Positions 1 to 7,622 of a DNA stretch of 34,850 nucleotides are shown piece after piece. Position 1 is the stretch's first letter, and every line of letters begins with the position of its first letter. The notes under the pieces are model-generated. The model was given only the letters and a program-made list of their open reading frames with translations. It had not been told where the DNA came from and searched no databases. The stretch spans positions 1-34,850 of the forward strand of contig DATLRV010000054.1 of the NCBI GenBank assembly GCA_035534455.1. Reading direction: 5' to 3'. This stretch comes from JAJYVT01 sp035534455. Lineage in GTDB: Bacteria; Actinomycetota; Acidimicrobiia; Acidimicrobiales; RAAP-2. A program made the translations under genes and the position numbers.

Positions 1-1
1 C

Positions 2-835
2 AACCACCTGCACACCCAGGTCGGCGTGGCCTGCGTCGAGGCCATCGAGGAGGCCGGGTGGCAGGTCGTCGTGCCCGAAGGTCACATCTGCTGCGGGCGG
101 CCCCTCTACGACTACGGGTTCCTCGACGCCGCCGAGCGCTATCTGCACCGTCTCGTCGCGACCCTGGCCCCGTACGCCCGCAAGGGCATCCCCATCGTCG
201 GCATGGAACCGAGCTGCCTCGCGGTCCTCCGAGACGAGCTCAGCAACATGCTGCCGTTCGACGACGACGCCAAGCGGATCGCCGCGCACGCGATGCACTT
301 CGGCGACTTCTTCGAGCGGTTCGAGGTCCCGCTCCCCCATCTCGAGGGCGGTGCGCTCATGTGGGGGCACTGTCACCATCGCGCGACCGGCGCCGTCGAT
401 CCCGAAGCGCACGTCCTCTCGGAGATGGGCGTCGACGTCGAGTCCCTGTCGGGCGGCTGCTGCGGCCTCGCCGGGTCGTGGGGATTCGAAGCCGGCAAAT
501 ACGGGATCTCGATGGCCTGCGGCGAACAGGCGCTCTTGCCGGCGATCCGAAAGACGGACTCCTCGACGGTGGTCGTGGCGAACGGGTTCTCCTGCAAGAC
601 CCAGATCGAACAGGCCGGGGTCGGCCGGCGGGCGCTGCACCTTGCCGAGGTGATGGCGCTGGCGCGCCGGACCACGTCGGCGACGCGGGCCGGCGGTACG
701 CCGGAGTCCGCGCTCGGCGACCTGCGGCCCCGCCCGCCAGCGGCTCGTCGCGCGCTCCGCACCGCAGGCCCGATTGCCGCCGCCGCGGCGGGTGGCGCCG
801 TTGTCGTCGGGTGGCGCGTCCGCCGTTCACGCTGA
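2..835 (+). CDS. Fe-S (CCG-domain) oxidoreductase, 5' truncated by window
   Basis: The frame is open from base 2, so only the C-terminal part is present; the GTG at 26 is internal. Two cysteine-rich CCG repeats are visible: ICCGRPLYDYG followed by MEPSC, then GHCHH followed by SGGCCGLAGSWGF and NGFSC. This is the layout of the heterodisulfide-reductase-B/GlpC/LldE-type domain that binds an iron-sulfur cluster. In actinobacteria it often forms the C-terminus of large FAD-linked oxidases (D-lactate or glycolate dehydrogenase type). Each repeat ends in a single Cys rather than CxxC. The last 30 residues are Ala/Arg-rich with a short hydrophobic stretch and look non-catalytic. The substrate cannot be read from this fragment. 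The family call is firm; the exact enzyme is inference. Confidence 0.8.
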   Translation, partial: NHLHTQVGVACVEAIEEAGWQVVVPEGHICCGRPLYDYGFLDAAERYLHRLVATLAPYARKGIPIVGMEPSCLAVLRDELSNMLPFDDDAKRIAAHAMHFGDFFERFEVPLPHLEGGALMWGHCHHRATGAVDPEAHVLSEMGVDVESLSGGCCGLAGSWGFEAGKYGISMACGEQALLPAIRKTDSSTVVVANGFSCKTQIEQAGVGRRALHLAEVMALARRTTSATRAGGTPESALGDLRPRPPAARRALRTAGPIAAAAAGGAVVVGWRVRRSR

Positions 836-900
836 GCGCGCTGGCTCGCCGAGCGCCGTCGGCCCTCCGGCGGGGCTGGCCCGCGCACGCCGACGCGCCA

Positions 901-1202
901 TACCGGCGGCTCCTGCTCGTCCAGAGCGCCTACGAGGCCGGTCCGCTCGCGACGAGATGCCGGTCGTCGACGCCGTGGACCCCGCCGTCGCCATCGTCTT
1001 CGGGATCGCGCTCTTCCAAGAGCACATTCGCACGGGTCTCTGGCTCACTGGGATCGCCGCGGGCATCGCGCTGCTGGTCAGGGGGATCCTTCTCCTCTAC
1101 ACGTCGCCGCTCATCCGCTGCCTCCAGAAGGTGGAGCACCAGCAGCGGTCGCCCGAGGGGTCCGGCACCACGGCAGACGTCCCCGAGCGGCGACTCGCCT
1201 GA
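901..1202 (+). pseudogene. Frameshifted remnant of a DMT/EamA-type transporter
   Basis: One frame reads LLLVQSAYEAGPLAT up to about base 954. The next frame then continues MPVVDAVDPAVAIVFGIALF from 957, followed by a second hydrophobic helix (LTGIAAGIALLVRGILLLY), and stops with TGA at 1200-1202. The joined peptide resembles the last two or three helices of a drug/metabolite transporter, where QSAxxAGPLA is followed by a PVxDxVxP segment. The junction at 955-956 is explained by loss of one base. Upstream of about 900 neither frame is hydrophobic, so the first two-thirds of a roughly 300-residue transporter is missing as well. This is a decayed gene, or a sequencing frameshift in an already truncated copy. 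Confidence 0.6.
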
Positions 1203-1219
1203 GCGCGGTCCGTGGCGGG

Positions 1220-2845
1220 CTACGCGCCCGTGGCGTCGTGCCCGGTCTCGACCGGACGGGCGTCGAACGTCGGCACGAGCACTCTGGCGGCGCGCGCCTC
1301 GTCGAGGCGCCCGACTGGCGTCGTGCGCGGCGCCGCGTGCGCCGAGTCGGCGCCCCCGTCAGTGGCCGCCTCCGCGGCGATCCGTTCGAACGCCTCGGCG
1401 AGCGCTTCGAGCGTCTGGAGGCTCTCCGTCTCGGTCGGCTCCACCATGAGTGCCTCGTCGACGACGAGGGGGAAGTAGACGGTGGGCGCGTGGAAGCCCT
1501 CTTCGAGCAGCCGCTTGGCGACGTCGAGCGCGCGCACGCCGTGACGGCGTTTGAGCGTCGACGCCGCGAGTACCACCTCGTGCATGCACGTCCGGTCGAA
1601 GGGGACGTCGTAGGTCGCCGCGAGCCGGACGCGCAGCCAATTCGCGTTCAGCACCGCGCGCTCGGCGACGCGCCGCAGGCCGTCGCCGCCGTGGACCCGG
1701 ATGTACGTGAGGGCGCGAGCGAGCACCAACGCGTTGCCGTGCCAGGAGTGGACGCGACCGATCGAGTGGGCCGGCGTCGCCCACCCGTAACGGGCGCCCC
1801 CGCCCGAACCGTTCGCCGCCGCCGCCCCTTGCGCGCCGTTGACGAGTCGGACCGGCCGGGGGCCGGGAAGGAAGTCTGCCAGCCGCCGCGACACCGCCAC
1901 GGGACCGGCGCCCGGCCCTCCCCCGCCGTGGGGCGTCGCGAAGGTCTTGTGCAGGTTCAGGTGGACGATGTCGAAGCCCATGTCGCCGGGACGGACGACC
2001 CCGAGGATGGCGTTCAGGTTCGCGCCGTCGTAATAGAGCAGACCGCCGACGTCGTGGACCGCTTCCGCGATCTCTTCGATGTCCTCTTCGAAGAGGCCCA
2101 GCGTGTTCGGGTTGGTGAGCATGATGCCCGCGACGTCGTGATCGAGGACGCTGCGCAGCGCGTCCATGTCCACGCAGCCCCGCGAGTCCGACGGCACGGT
2201 CGTGACCTCGTACCCGCCGAGCGACACCGACGCGGGGTTCGTGCCGTGCGCCGAGTCGGGGATGACCACCCGGCGCCGCTGCTCGTCTCGCGTGTCGTGA
2301 TAGGCGCGCATGAGCAGGAGGCCCGTGAGCTCGCCCGCCGCGCCCGCGGCGGGCTGGAACGTCACCGCCGCCATCCCCGTCACCGCACACAGCGCCTCTT
2401 CGAGCTCGACGAGCAGTGCCAGCCAGCCCTGGCACATCTCCGCGGGAGCTGCCGGATGCACACCGGCGAGACCGGGCAGCGCCGCCACGGTGTCGCAGAT
2501 CTTGGGGTTGTACTTCATCGTGCACGAACCGAGGGGGTACGCGCCGAGGTCCACCGAGAACTGGCGGTGCGACAGCCTCGTAAAGTGCGCGACGAGGTCG
2601 CGCTCGGACACTTCGGCGAGTGGCACCGGTTCCGGGCGCCTGTGCCCTTCGGGGACCAGCTCGTCGACGCGCCACTCCGGCACCCCCGTCGTCCGCAGCT
2701 GCCAGCTGCTCCGGCCAGGCTCGGACAACTCGAAGATCGTCGGCTCCTCGTGGCGGCCGAGCAGGGGTGCGCTCAGCGCCCGCCCGCCGGGCGCGTGGGT
2801 GGCGGCCTGGCCGCTCGCCTCGGCGCCCGCAGGCGACGTGCTCAC
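1220..2845 (-). CDS. gcvPB: Glycine dehydrogenase (decarboxylating) subunit 2
   Basis: This is the PLP-binding subunit of two-subunit glycine decarboxylase (P-protein), 541 aa. It decarboxylates glycine and passes the aminomethyl group to the lipoyl arm of GcvH in the cytoplasm. The Schiff-base lysine lies in HLNLHKTF (about K300), followed by the glycine-rich TPHGGGGPGAGPV. Other family signatures are LGSCTMKYNPK near residue 105 and IPDSAHGTNPAS. It starts with GTG at 2845, overlapping the gcvPA stop by 4 nt (GTGA), so it is translationally coupled as the last gene of gcvT-gcvPA-gcvPB. A roughly 30-residue N-terminal and a roughly 40-residue C-terminal extension are low-complexity. The identification is secure. 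Confidence 0.96.
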   Translation of the reverse strand: MSTSPAGAEASGQAATHAPGGRALSAPLLGRHEEPTIFELSEPGRSSWQLRTTGVPEWRVDELVPEGHRRPEPVPLAEVSERDLVAHFTRLSHRQFSVDLGAYPLGSCTMKYNPKICDTVAALPGLAGVHPAAPAEMCQGWLALLVELEEALCAVTGMAAVTFQPAAGAAGELTGLLLMRAYHDTRDEQRRRVVIPDSAHGTNPASVSLGGYEVTTVPSDSRGCVDMDALRSVLDHDVAGIMLTNPNTLGLFEEDIEEIAEAVHDVGGLLYYDGANLNAILGVVRPGDMGFDIVHLNLHKTFATPHGGGGPGAGPVAVSRRLADFLPGPRPVRLVNGAQGAAAANGSGGGARYGWATPAHSIGRVHSWHGNALVLARALTYIRVHGGDGLRRVAERAVLNANWLRVRLAATYDVPFDRTCMHEVVLAASTLKRRHGVRALDVAKRLLEEGFHAPTVYFPLVVDEALMVEPTETESLQTLEALAEAFERIAAEAATDGGADSAHAAPRTTPVGRLDEARAARVLVPTFDARPVETGHDATGA

Positions 2846-4224
2846 GGCCGTACCGCCTTGTCGAGCGCGACGAGATAGCCGTTCATCTCGGCGAGGGTCC
2901 GGCGTTCGGTCACGGCGACGAGGAGCCCGTGCTCGGCCGCGTCGGCGTCCACCGACCGGTCACCGTCGCCGCCGACGAGGTCCGACAGCGCGACCCCTGC
3001 GAGAAACCCCTCGGACGTCATGCGGTCGACCACCGTGCGGGCGGGCACGGCGGTGCGCAGCGCGAGCTCGCGCACGACCGGGGTGTTGCCGGTGACCGGG
3101 GAGATGCCGTCGATGCCGAGGGCCGCGTCGCGCAGGTAACGGGTGCCGCGGGCGCAGCGCAACGCGACCTCCTCGAGGCCGCGCGTCCCGAGCCAGCCCA
3201 GTTGCACGGCGGCCGTCACCGCCATGAGCGTCTGGTTGGTGCAGACGTTCGACGTCGCCTTCTCCCGGCGGATGTCCTGCTCCCGTGCGCGGAGGGTGGT
3301 CACGTACGCACGCCGTCCCTCGACGTCGACGGTCTCGCCCACGAGCCGTCCGGGGAGCCTGCGCACCTGTGCCATGGTGCAGCAGAACAACCCGAGGTAC
3401 GGGCCACCGAAGGAGAGCGCGGTGCCGAACGGCTGGCCCTCGCCGACGACGACGTCGGCCCCGACGGAACCGGCGGACTGCAGGATCCCGGCGGCGACGG
3501 GGTCCGCCGCGACCACCATCGTCGCCGCGCGCGCGTCGGCCATGCGGCGCACCGCGGCGAGGTCCTCCAGGCAGCCGAGGTAGTTGGGATAGGCGACGAC
3601 GATCGCACCCGGGCCGTCGCCCGCCGCAGAATCCGCGTCGCCGGGCCACGCCGTCACGCCATCGGCGAGCGGGATCTCGACGATCTCGTGGCCGGATCCG
3701 CGTGCAAAGGTCCGCAGGCAGCGACGCCAGTGCGGATGAACCCCCGCCGACACCCACACCGCCTGGCGCCCGCTCGCCGCGGTTCCGAGGTTGACCGCCT
3801 CGACGAGCGCGCTCGCGCCGTCGTAGAGCGAGGCGTTCGCCACAGGAAGCCCGGCGAGCCTCGCAACCATCGTCTGGTACTCGAACACCGCCTGGAGCAC
3901 CCCTTGGGCGACCTCGGGCTGGTACGGGGTGTAGGCCGTCACGAACTCCGAGCGTCCGGCGAGCGCGCGGACCACCGGCGGGATCTCGTGGTCGTAGGCG
4001 CCCGCACCCGCGAAGCACACCAGGTCCCCGGCGCGGTTCGCCCGGGCGAGCGCGCCCATGTGGTCGAGCACGTCGGGCTCGGGTTCCCCCGGGGCCAGCT
4101 CGAGCCCGCCGGCCAACCGGAGCGCCTGGGGCACCGCGGCGAACAGCTCGTCGAGATCGGCCAGTCCGAGGAAGGCCAGCATCGCCGCCACGTCCTCTTC
4201 GGTGTGCGGGAGGTAGTCGGCCAT
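2842..4224 (-). CDS. gcvPA: Glycine dehydrogenase (decarboxylating) subunit 1
   Basis: This is the N-terminal-type subunit of split P-protein, 460 aa. The start MADYLPHTEEDVAAMLAFLG is the classic beginning of GcvPA, so the ATG at 4224 is chosen although the frame stays open far upstream. Family segments include YTPYQPEVAQGVLQAVFEYQ, NASLYDGASALVEA and SFGGPYLGLFCC. It forms the alpha part of the alpha2-beta2 decarboxylase with GcvPB. Its ATG overlaps the gcvT stop (TGATG), and its stop overlaps the gcvPB GTG. Mycobacteria carry a single fused GcvP; the split form is usual in Firmicutes, Thermotogae and several deep actinobacteria. Confidence 0.96.
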   Translation of the reverse strand: MADYLPHTEEDVAAMLAFLGLADLDELFAAVPQALRLAGGLELAPGEPEPDVLDHMGALARANRAGDLVCFAGAGAYDHEIPPVVRALAGRSEFVTAYTPYQPEVAQGVLQAVFEYQTMVARLAGLPVANASLYDGASALVEAVNLGTAASGRQAVWVSAGVHPHWRRCLRTFARGSGHEIVEIPLADGVTAWPGDADSAAGDGPGAIVVAYPNYLGCLEDLAAVRRMADARAATMVVAADPVAAGILQSAGSVGADVVVGEGQPFGTALSFGGPYLGLFCCTMAQVRRLPGRLVGETVDVEGRRAYVTTLRAREQDIRREKATSNVCTNQTLMAVTAAVQLGWLGTRGLEEVALRCARGTRYLRDAALGIDGISPVTGNTPVVRELALRTAVPARTVVDRMTSEGFLAGVALSDLVGGDGDRSVDADAAEHGLLVAVTERRTLAEMNGYLVALDKAVRP

Positions 4225-5321
4225 CAGCCCACTCGCGCCTGCGCTGCTGGCGGTGGCGGCCAGAACCTGGTCCTTTGGACGATCACCGGCACCTCCCGCC
4301 CGCGCACCACGGCGTGGAGCTTCGCGCCGTCTTCGACGCCCGCGGCGGTGTCGACGAACGCGAGGGCGATCCCGCGCCCGAGCATCGGCGAGAAGTTGCC
4401 GCTCGTCACCCGTCCGACGGTCGAGCCCGCCGCGATCACCTCCGCCCCTTCGCGCGGCGGCTGCCTGCCCTCGGCGAGGAGGCCGCGTAGCAGGCGCCGA
4501 GGCCCATCGGCCTGCTCGAGCTCGAGGGCCTCGCGACCTCGGAAGCTGCCCTTGTCCCAGCCGACGACCCAGCCGAGGCCCGCCTGCAGCGGCGTGATCC
4601 CTGGGCCGAGCTCGTGGCCGTGCAGGGGGAGTCCCGCTTCGAGCCGGAGCGTGTCGCGGGCGCCGAGACCGGCCGGCGCCACCCCCGCGTCGAGCACTGC
4701 GGCGAAGAACGCGGGTGCAGCGTCCGACGGGACCGCGCACTCGACGCCGTCCTCCCCGGTGTAGCCCGTGCCCGCGGCCGTGCAGTCGACCCCCTTCCAC
4801 TGGAATGGTGCGACGTGGAACCGGCCGACCGAGGCCGCGTCGGCCGACACCGTCGCGAGCCGCACGCGGGCTTCGGGGCCCTGGACCGCGACGACCGCGC
4901 GCCGTTGGGTGGTATCGGTCCCGCCGACCGCCGCGCGCACCCGCGACGTGTTCGACGCGTTCGGCATCACGTCGAAGGCCCGTTCGCCCACCCACCACAC
5001 GATGATGTCGTCGGCCACCGATCCGTCGTCGTCCAGGAGGTGCGTGTACTGCGCGCGGCCCGGGGCGATCTTCGACAGATCGTTGGTCAACGTCCGCTGG
5101 AGCGACGCGAAGGCGTCGCCCCCCTCCACCCGCACCGTTCCGAGATGGCTCACGTCGAAGGCCACTGCGCCAGTCCTGCAGGCGCGGTGCTCGGCGACGG
5201 TGCCCGAGGGATAGGCGAGCGGCATCTCCCACCCACCGAACTCGACCAGCTTGGCCCCGAGCGCCACGTGCGCGTCATAGAGGGCGGTGCGCCGCAGCGC
5301 CCTCGGGGTCGGCGGGCTCAT
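4224..5321 (-). CDS. gcvT: Aminomethyltransferase (glycine cleavage T-protein)
   Basis: This 365-aa protein releases ammonia from aminomethyl-lipoyl-GcvH and transfers the methylene group to tetrahydrofolate. Diagnostic segments are TALYDAHVALGAKLVEFGGW at the N-terminus, FDVSHLG (usually DVSHMG), TGYTGEDGVE, and GARDTLRLEAGLPLHGHEL. ATG at 5321 gives the normal family length. It is the first gene of the gcvT-gcvPA-gcvPB operon. The 62-nt gap upstream to the next gene holds no recognisable glycine riboswitch. gcvH is not in this operon but about 8 kb away at 13414-13794. Confidence 0.96.
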   Translation of the reverse strand: MSPPTPRALRRTALYDAHVALGAKLVEFGGWEMPLAYPSGTVAEHRACRTGAVAFDVSHLGTVRVEGGDAFASLQRTLTNDLSKIAPGRAQYTHLLDDDGSVADDIIVWWVGERAFDVMPNASNTSRVRAAVGGTDTTQRRAVVAVQGPEARVRLATVSADAASVGRFHVAPFQWKGVDCTAAGTGYTGEDGVECAVPSDAAPAFFAAVLDAGVAPAGLGARDTLRLEAGLPLHGHELGPGITPLQAGLGWVVGWDKGSFRGREALELEQADGPRRLLRGLLAEGRQPPREGAEVIAAGSTVGRVTSGNFSPMLGRGIALAFVDTAAGVEDGAKLHAVVRGREVPVIVQRTRFWPPPPAAQARVG

Positions 5322-5383
5322 CGGGTGCAGCCTATGTCCACGGACGCTGGGCGCCCTGCGACGCGGTCGACGGGTCCGTTCCC

Positions 5384-5812
5384 CTACGCGGCGCCGACGG
5401 CGGACGCGTCGAGACCGTGGTGCGCGAGGAGCTCGACGAAGTCCCGCTGGTAGATCACCAGCACCTGCACCTCCGGGTAAAGGGCGCGCATCCGGCGGAC
5501 CTTGGCGTTCTTGCGGGTGACGAGGCGCTGGTCCGCCGTGGTCAGCTCGACGAAGCACTGGAGCTCGGGCAGCCAGAAGTCGGGCCGGAAGCCGCCGTTG
5601 GGAGAGCCTTGGGCGTCCCAGCGGAGCGTGAACTCGACGGGCTCGTAGTCCCACCTGATGCCATGGAGGTCCAACAGTGCGGCGAAGAGCCGCTCGGAGG
5701 GGTGCGCGAACCGCACGCGAGCCGCCGGCATCGACGAGGGGTGCCGGTGGCGATGCGCAGCAAGGTGGTCGTCCGGAAGCGCCGGGGGCCCGGCCGTGCG
5801 GTCCTGGGTCAC
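5384..5812 (-). CDS. Small hypothetical protein, possible PD-(D/E)XK-like nuclease fold
   Basis: A 142-aa protein lying 10 nt downstream of the MerR gene on the same strand, so probably co-transcribed with it. The first 27 residues are poorly ordered in composition, and an internal Met (start at 5731, MPAARVRFAHPSE) is an alternative start. The core reads HPSERLFAALLDLHGIRWDY, then GGFRPDFWLPELQCFVELTT, then KNAKVRRMRALYPEVQVLVI. The PDF...ELT arrangement, with a conserved Asp and a Glu eight to ten residues later between predicted strands, resembles restriction-endonuclease-like (DUF559/VSR-type) folds. The usual catalytic Lys is replaced by Thr, but Lys residues follow. I recognise no named family; the nuclease link is inference. 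Confidence 0.7.
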   Translation of the reverse strand: MTQDRTAGPPALPDDHLAAHRHRHPSSMPAARVRFAHPSERLFAALLDLHGIRWDYEPVEFTLRWDAQGSPNGGFRPDFWLPELQCFVELTTADQRLVTRKNAKVRRMRALYPEVQVLVIYQRDFVELLAHHGLDASAVGAA

Positions 5813-5822
5813 GCGACGCGGC

Positions 5823-6398
5823 TCACGCGTAGTTCATCCCCCCACCTGCGTCGGCGCGTGCCTGGGTCAGATCGGCCGGTGCCGTCGTGCCGGCCGGGTG
5901 CGCCGCCGCCCGCCAGCCGAGCGGCAGTGAGGGCTCGCGCGTGCCGCGCAGTTCGACGATCGCGGCGTCGAGCTGGTCGACGACCCCGGACAGCGGGACG
6001 ATGTTGAAGACGCCCTGCCCCCCGGCGAGGAGGTCCACCACCTCGCCGTTGGTCTGGGCGAGGACCGAGCGCCCCTCGGTCAGCACGAGCTTCGCAGCTG
6101 CGAGGTCCACGCCGAGGTTCTGGCGGAGGCAGTCCACGGCCCGGCGCGCCGACTGCAGCGAGACGTCCGCGTCGAGGAGCTGCTTGATGACCTTCAGCTC
6201 GAGCAGGTCCCGGTAGGAGTAGAGGCGTTTGCTGCCGCTGCCCCGGGCGTCGGCGACCGAGGGGCGCAACAGCCCGGTCCGTGCCCAGTAGTCGAGCTGC
6301 CGGTAGGTGATCCCGATGAGCTTGCACACCGTCGGGCCCCGGTAGCCCTCGACGTCGCCGTGCTCGGTGCCGCTCCCCGCCATCTCCGTCTCGGCCAT
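5823..6398 (-). CDS. MerR-family transcriptional regulator, Rv1830-like
   Basis: A 191-aa regulator. Its winged-helix MerR DNA-binding domain spans about residues 20-90: GPTVCKLIGITYRQLDYWAR is helix-turn-helix plus wing, followed by SGSKRLYSYRDLLELKVIKQLLD. The C-terminal half (GRSVLAQTNGEVVDLLAGGQ) lacks metal-binding cysteines and matches the small actinobacterial MerR protein found beside the DUF151 nuclease and second MerR gene (Rv1830 in M. tuberculosis). Here it precedes the small nuclease-fold gene and the gcv operon. Its targets cannot be read from sequence; the mycobacterial relative is linked to growth and division genes, so the same role here is inference. ATG at 6398 is preferred, with MAGSGTEHG downstream as an alternative. 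Confidence 0.88.
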   Translation of the reverse strand: MAETEMAGSGTEHGDVEGYRGPTVCKLIGITYRQLDYWARTGLLRPSVADARGSGSKRLYSYRDLLELKVIKQLLDADVSLQSARRAVDCLRQNLGVDLAAAKLVLTEGRSVLAQTNGEVVDLLAGGQGVFNIVPLSGVVDQLDAAIVELRGTREPSLPLGWRAAAHPAGTTAPADLTQARADAGGGMNYA

Positions 6399-6547
6399 CC
6401 GGCTCTCCCCTGTGGTCGTCCGACGCGCCGATCGTAGCCGACCGAGTCACACGGGGGTAGTTACGTCCGGGTGACTTTTGACGGTGACGGGCCGCCGCCG
6501 GCGCCGGTTGGTCCGGTGGTCCTGTGCTCCGGCAGCTGGGGGTGGCC

Positions 6548-6602
6548 CGGGCGGCAGCGGGGTGCGCGGGCGCAGGGGGGTGCCCGGGCGCAGCGGGGTC
6601 GG
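6548..6602. repeat. Three imperfect 18-19-bp GC-rich tandem units
   Basis: Units beginning CGGGCG at 6548, 6567 and 6585 share the pattern CGGGCGCAGnGGGGTnnG. They lie in the 268-nt intergenic region between the divergent MerR and FTR1 genes, just upstream of the iron-box palindrome. No coding frame is evident. They may be replication slippage or a regulator-binding array; nothing in the sequence decides. Confidence 0.55.
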
Positions 6603-6648
6603 CGGCCCGCCACTCCGGCGGTAAGATAGGGCGTCCTTCTCTCCGATC

Positions 6649-6662
6649 TTAGGTATACCTAA
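6649..6662. promoter_or_regulatory. Perfect 14-bp palindrome, DtxR/IdeR-type iron box candidate
   Basis: TTAGGTATACCTAA is a perfect palindrome ending 4 nt before the GTG start of the FTR1 permease. TTAGGT/ACCTAA half-sites are those of DtxR/IdeR boxes, but the canonical actinobacterial box is 19 bp with seven bases between the 6-bp halves; here only two separate them. A TAAGAT hexamer at 6622-6627 could be the -10, which would put the box in the transcribed leader. Alternatively, transcription starts inside or after it. Iron-responsive repression of the downstream importer is the natural inference. Confidence 0.65.
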
Positions 6663-6666
6663 AAGC

Positions 6667-7503
6667 GTGCTAGCCACCTTCGTGATCTTCCTACGGGAAG
6701 GCGTCGAGGCGTCGATGATCGTCGCGATCCTTCTCGCCTACCTCGACCGGATCGATCAGCGCCGCCACTTCCGCGACGTGCTCGTCGGCGTCGGCGCGGC
6801 GGTGGTCCTGATGGTGGTGGGGGGCGTGGCGGCATACCTCCTGTTGAAGAGCTACGCCGGCTCCCGGGTCCAGACGATCTTCGAGACCTGCACGTACCTG
6901 CTCGCGGCGGCCGTCCTCACCTACATGACCTTTTGGATGCAGCACCACGCCCGGGGCCTCTCCAGCGAGCTGCGCACCAGGGCCGAGCATGCCCTCGACG
7001 GGCGCGCGCGGTGGGGGCTGGGTCTCCTCGCCTTTCAGGCGGTCGGACGCGAGGGGCTCGAGACCACGGTGTTCACGCTCGCCATCGTCTTCGCCTCGCA
7101 TGGCAACGGGGTGATCGCCGGCGGCGGCGCCGGGCTCGTCGTCGCCCTCGTGATCGCCGTCGCCATGTACCGGCTCGGCACGAAGATCAACGTCGGGCGG
7201 TTCTTCGCCGTCGTGGGCGCGCTGCTGATGGTCTTCGCGGCGGGCATCCTTGCAGACGCGGTCGAGAACCTCGCGCAGCTCCACTGGCTGCCCGTGGTCG
7301 GCCCGCACCTTTGGAACACCTCGGGCGCGCTTTCCGAGAACAGCTCCCTCGGTGACGTGTTCCACACCTTCTTCGGGTACGCGGAGCGTCCCACCGCAGC
7401 CCAGGTCACGGTCTACGTCGTCTACCTCGCGGCGGCGGGCGGCCTCTTCCTGCGCGGCCGCCGCCCGGCGAGGAACCGCACCACGTCGCCCCAGACGACC
7501 TAG
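6667..7503 (+). CDS. FTR1-family iron permease (EfeU-like)
   Basis: A 278-aa polytopic membrane protein of the FTR1/EfeU family that moves ferric iron across the cytoplasmic membrane. The two hallmark REXXE motifs are present: LREGVEAS at residues 9-16 in the first helix, and GREGLETTVF at 127-136 in the fourth. About seven hydrophobic segments can be traced, with the last near residues 245-262. The start MLATFVIFLREGVE is the expected family N-terminus, so the GTG at 6667 is right even though no Shine-Dalgarno sits at normal spacing (the palindrome occupies that place). No efeO or efeB partner genes follow; the next gene is convergent thiG. Solo FTR1 permeases are common in actinobacteria. 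Confidence 0.92.
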   Translation: MLATFVIFLREGVEASMIVAILLAYLDRIDQRRHFRDVLVGVGAAVVLMVVGGVAAYLLLKSYAGSRVQTIFETCTYLLAAAVLTYMTFWMQHHARGLSSELRTRAEHALDGRARWGLGLLAFQAVGREGLETTVFTLAIVFASHGNGVIAGGGAGLVVALVIAVAMYRLGTKINVGRFFAVVGALLMVFAAGILADAVENLAQLHWLPVVGPHLWNTSGALSENSSLGDVFHTFFGYAERPTAAQVTVYVVYLAAAGGLFLRGRRPARNRTTSPQTT

Positions 7504-7545
7504 ACTTCGGCCCCGGAAACTCCCGCTAGAGGTGGTGCTCCCCCC

Positions 7546-7595
7546 CGCGCACCTGCCGCGCCGTCTCCCTCGCGCACCTGCCGCGCCGTCCCCCT
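7546..7595. repeat. Two 25-bp tandem direct repeats
   Basis: CGCGCACCTGCCGCGCCGTC plus five more bases occurs at 7546-7570 and again at 7571-7595, with one mismatch in 25. The repeat fills the 119-nt gap between the convergent FTR1 and thiG genes. No hairpin with a U-tract is apparent, so it is not an obvious terminator. Confidence 0.7.
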
Positions 7596-7622
7596 GCGCA
7601 GGGACCCCGCGGCACCTGGCGC

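Noticed and set aside
1238..2878. Long open plus-strand frame of 546 codons opposite gcvPB
   Set aside because: It is the antisense shadow of a clear gcvPB gene; the peptide is Arg/Val/Glu-rich with no domain, as expected from a GC-rich third-position pattern.
5322..5383. Possible glycine riboswitch ahead of gcvT
   Set aside because: The gap is 62 nt, too short for even a single aptamer plus expression platform, and no conserved core was seen.
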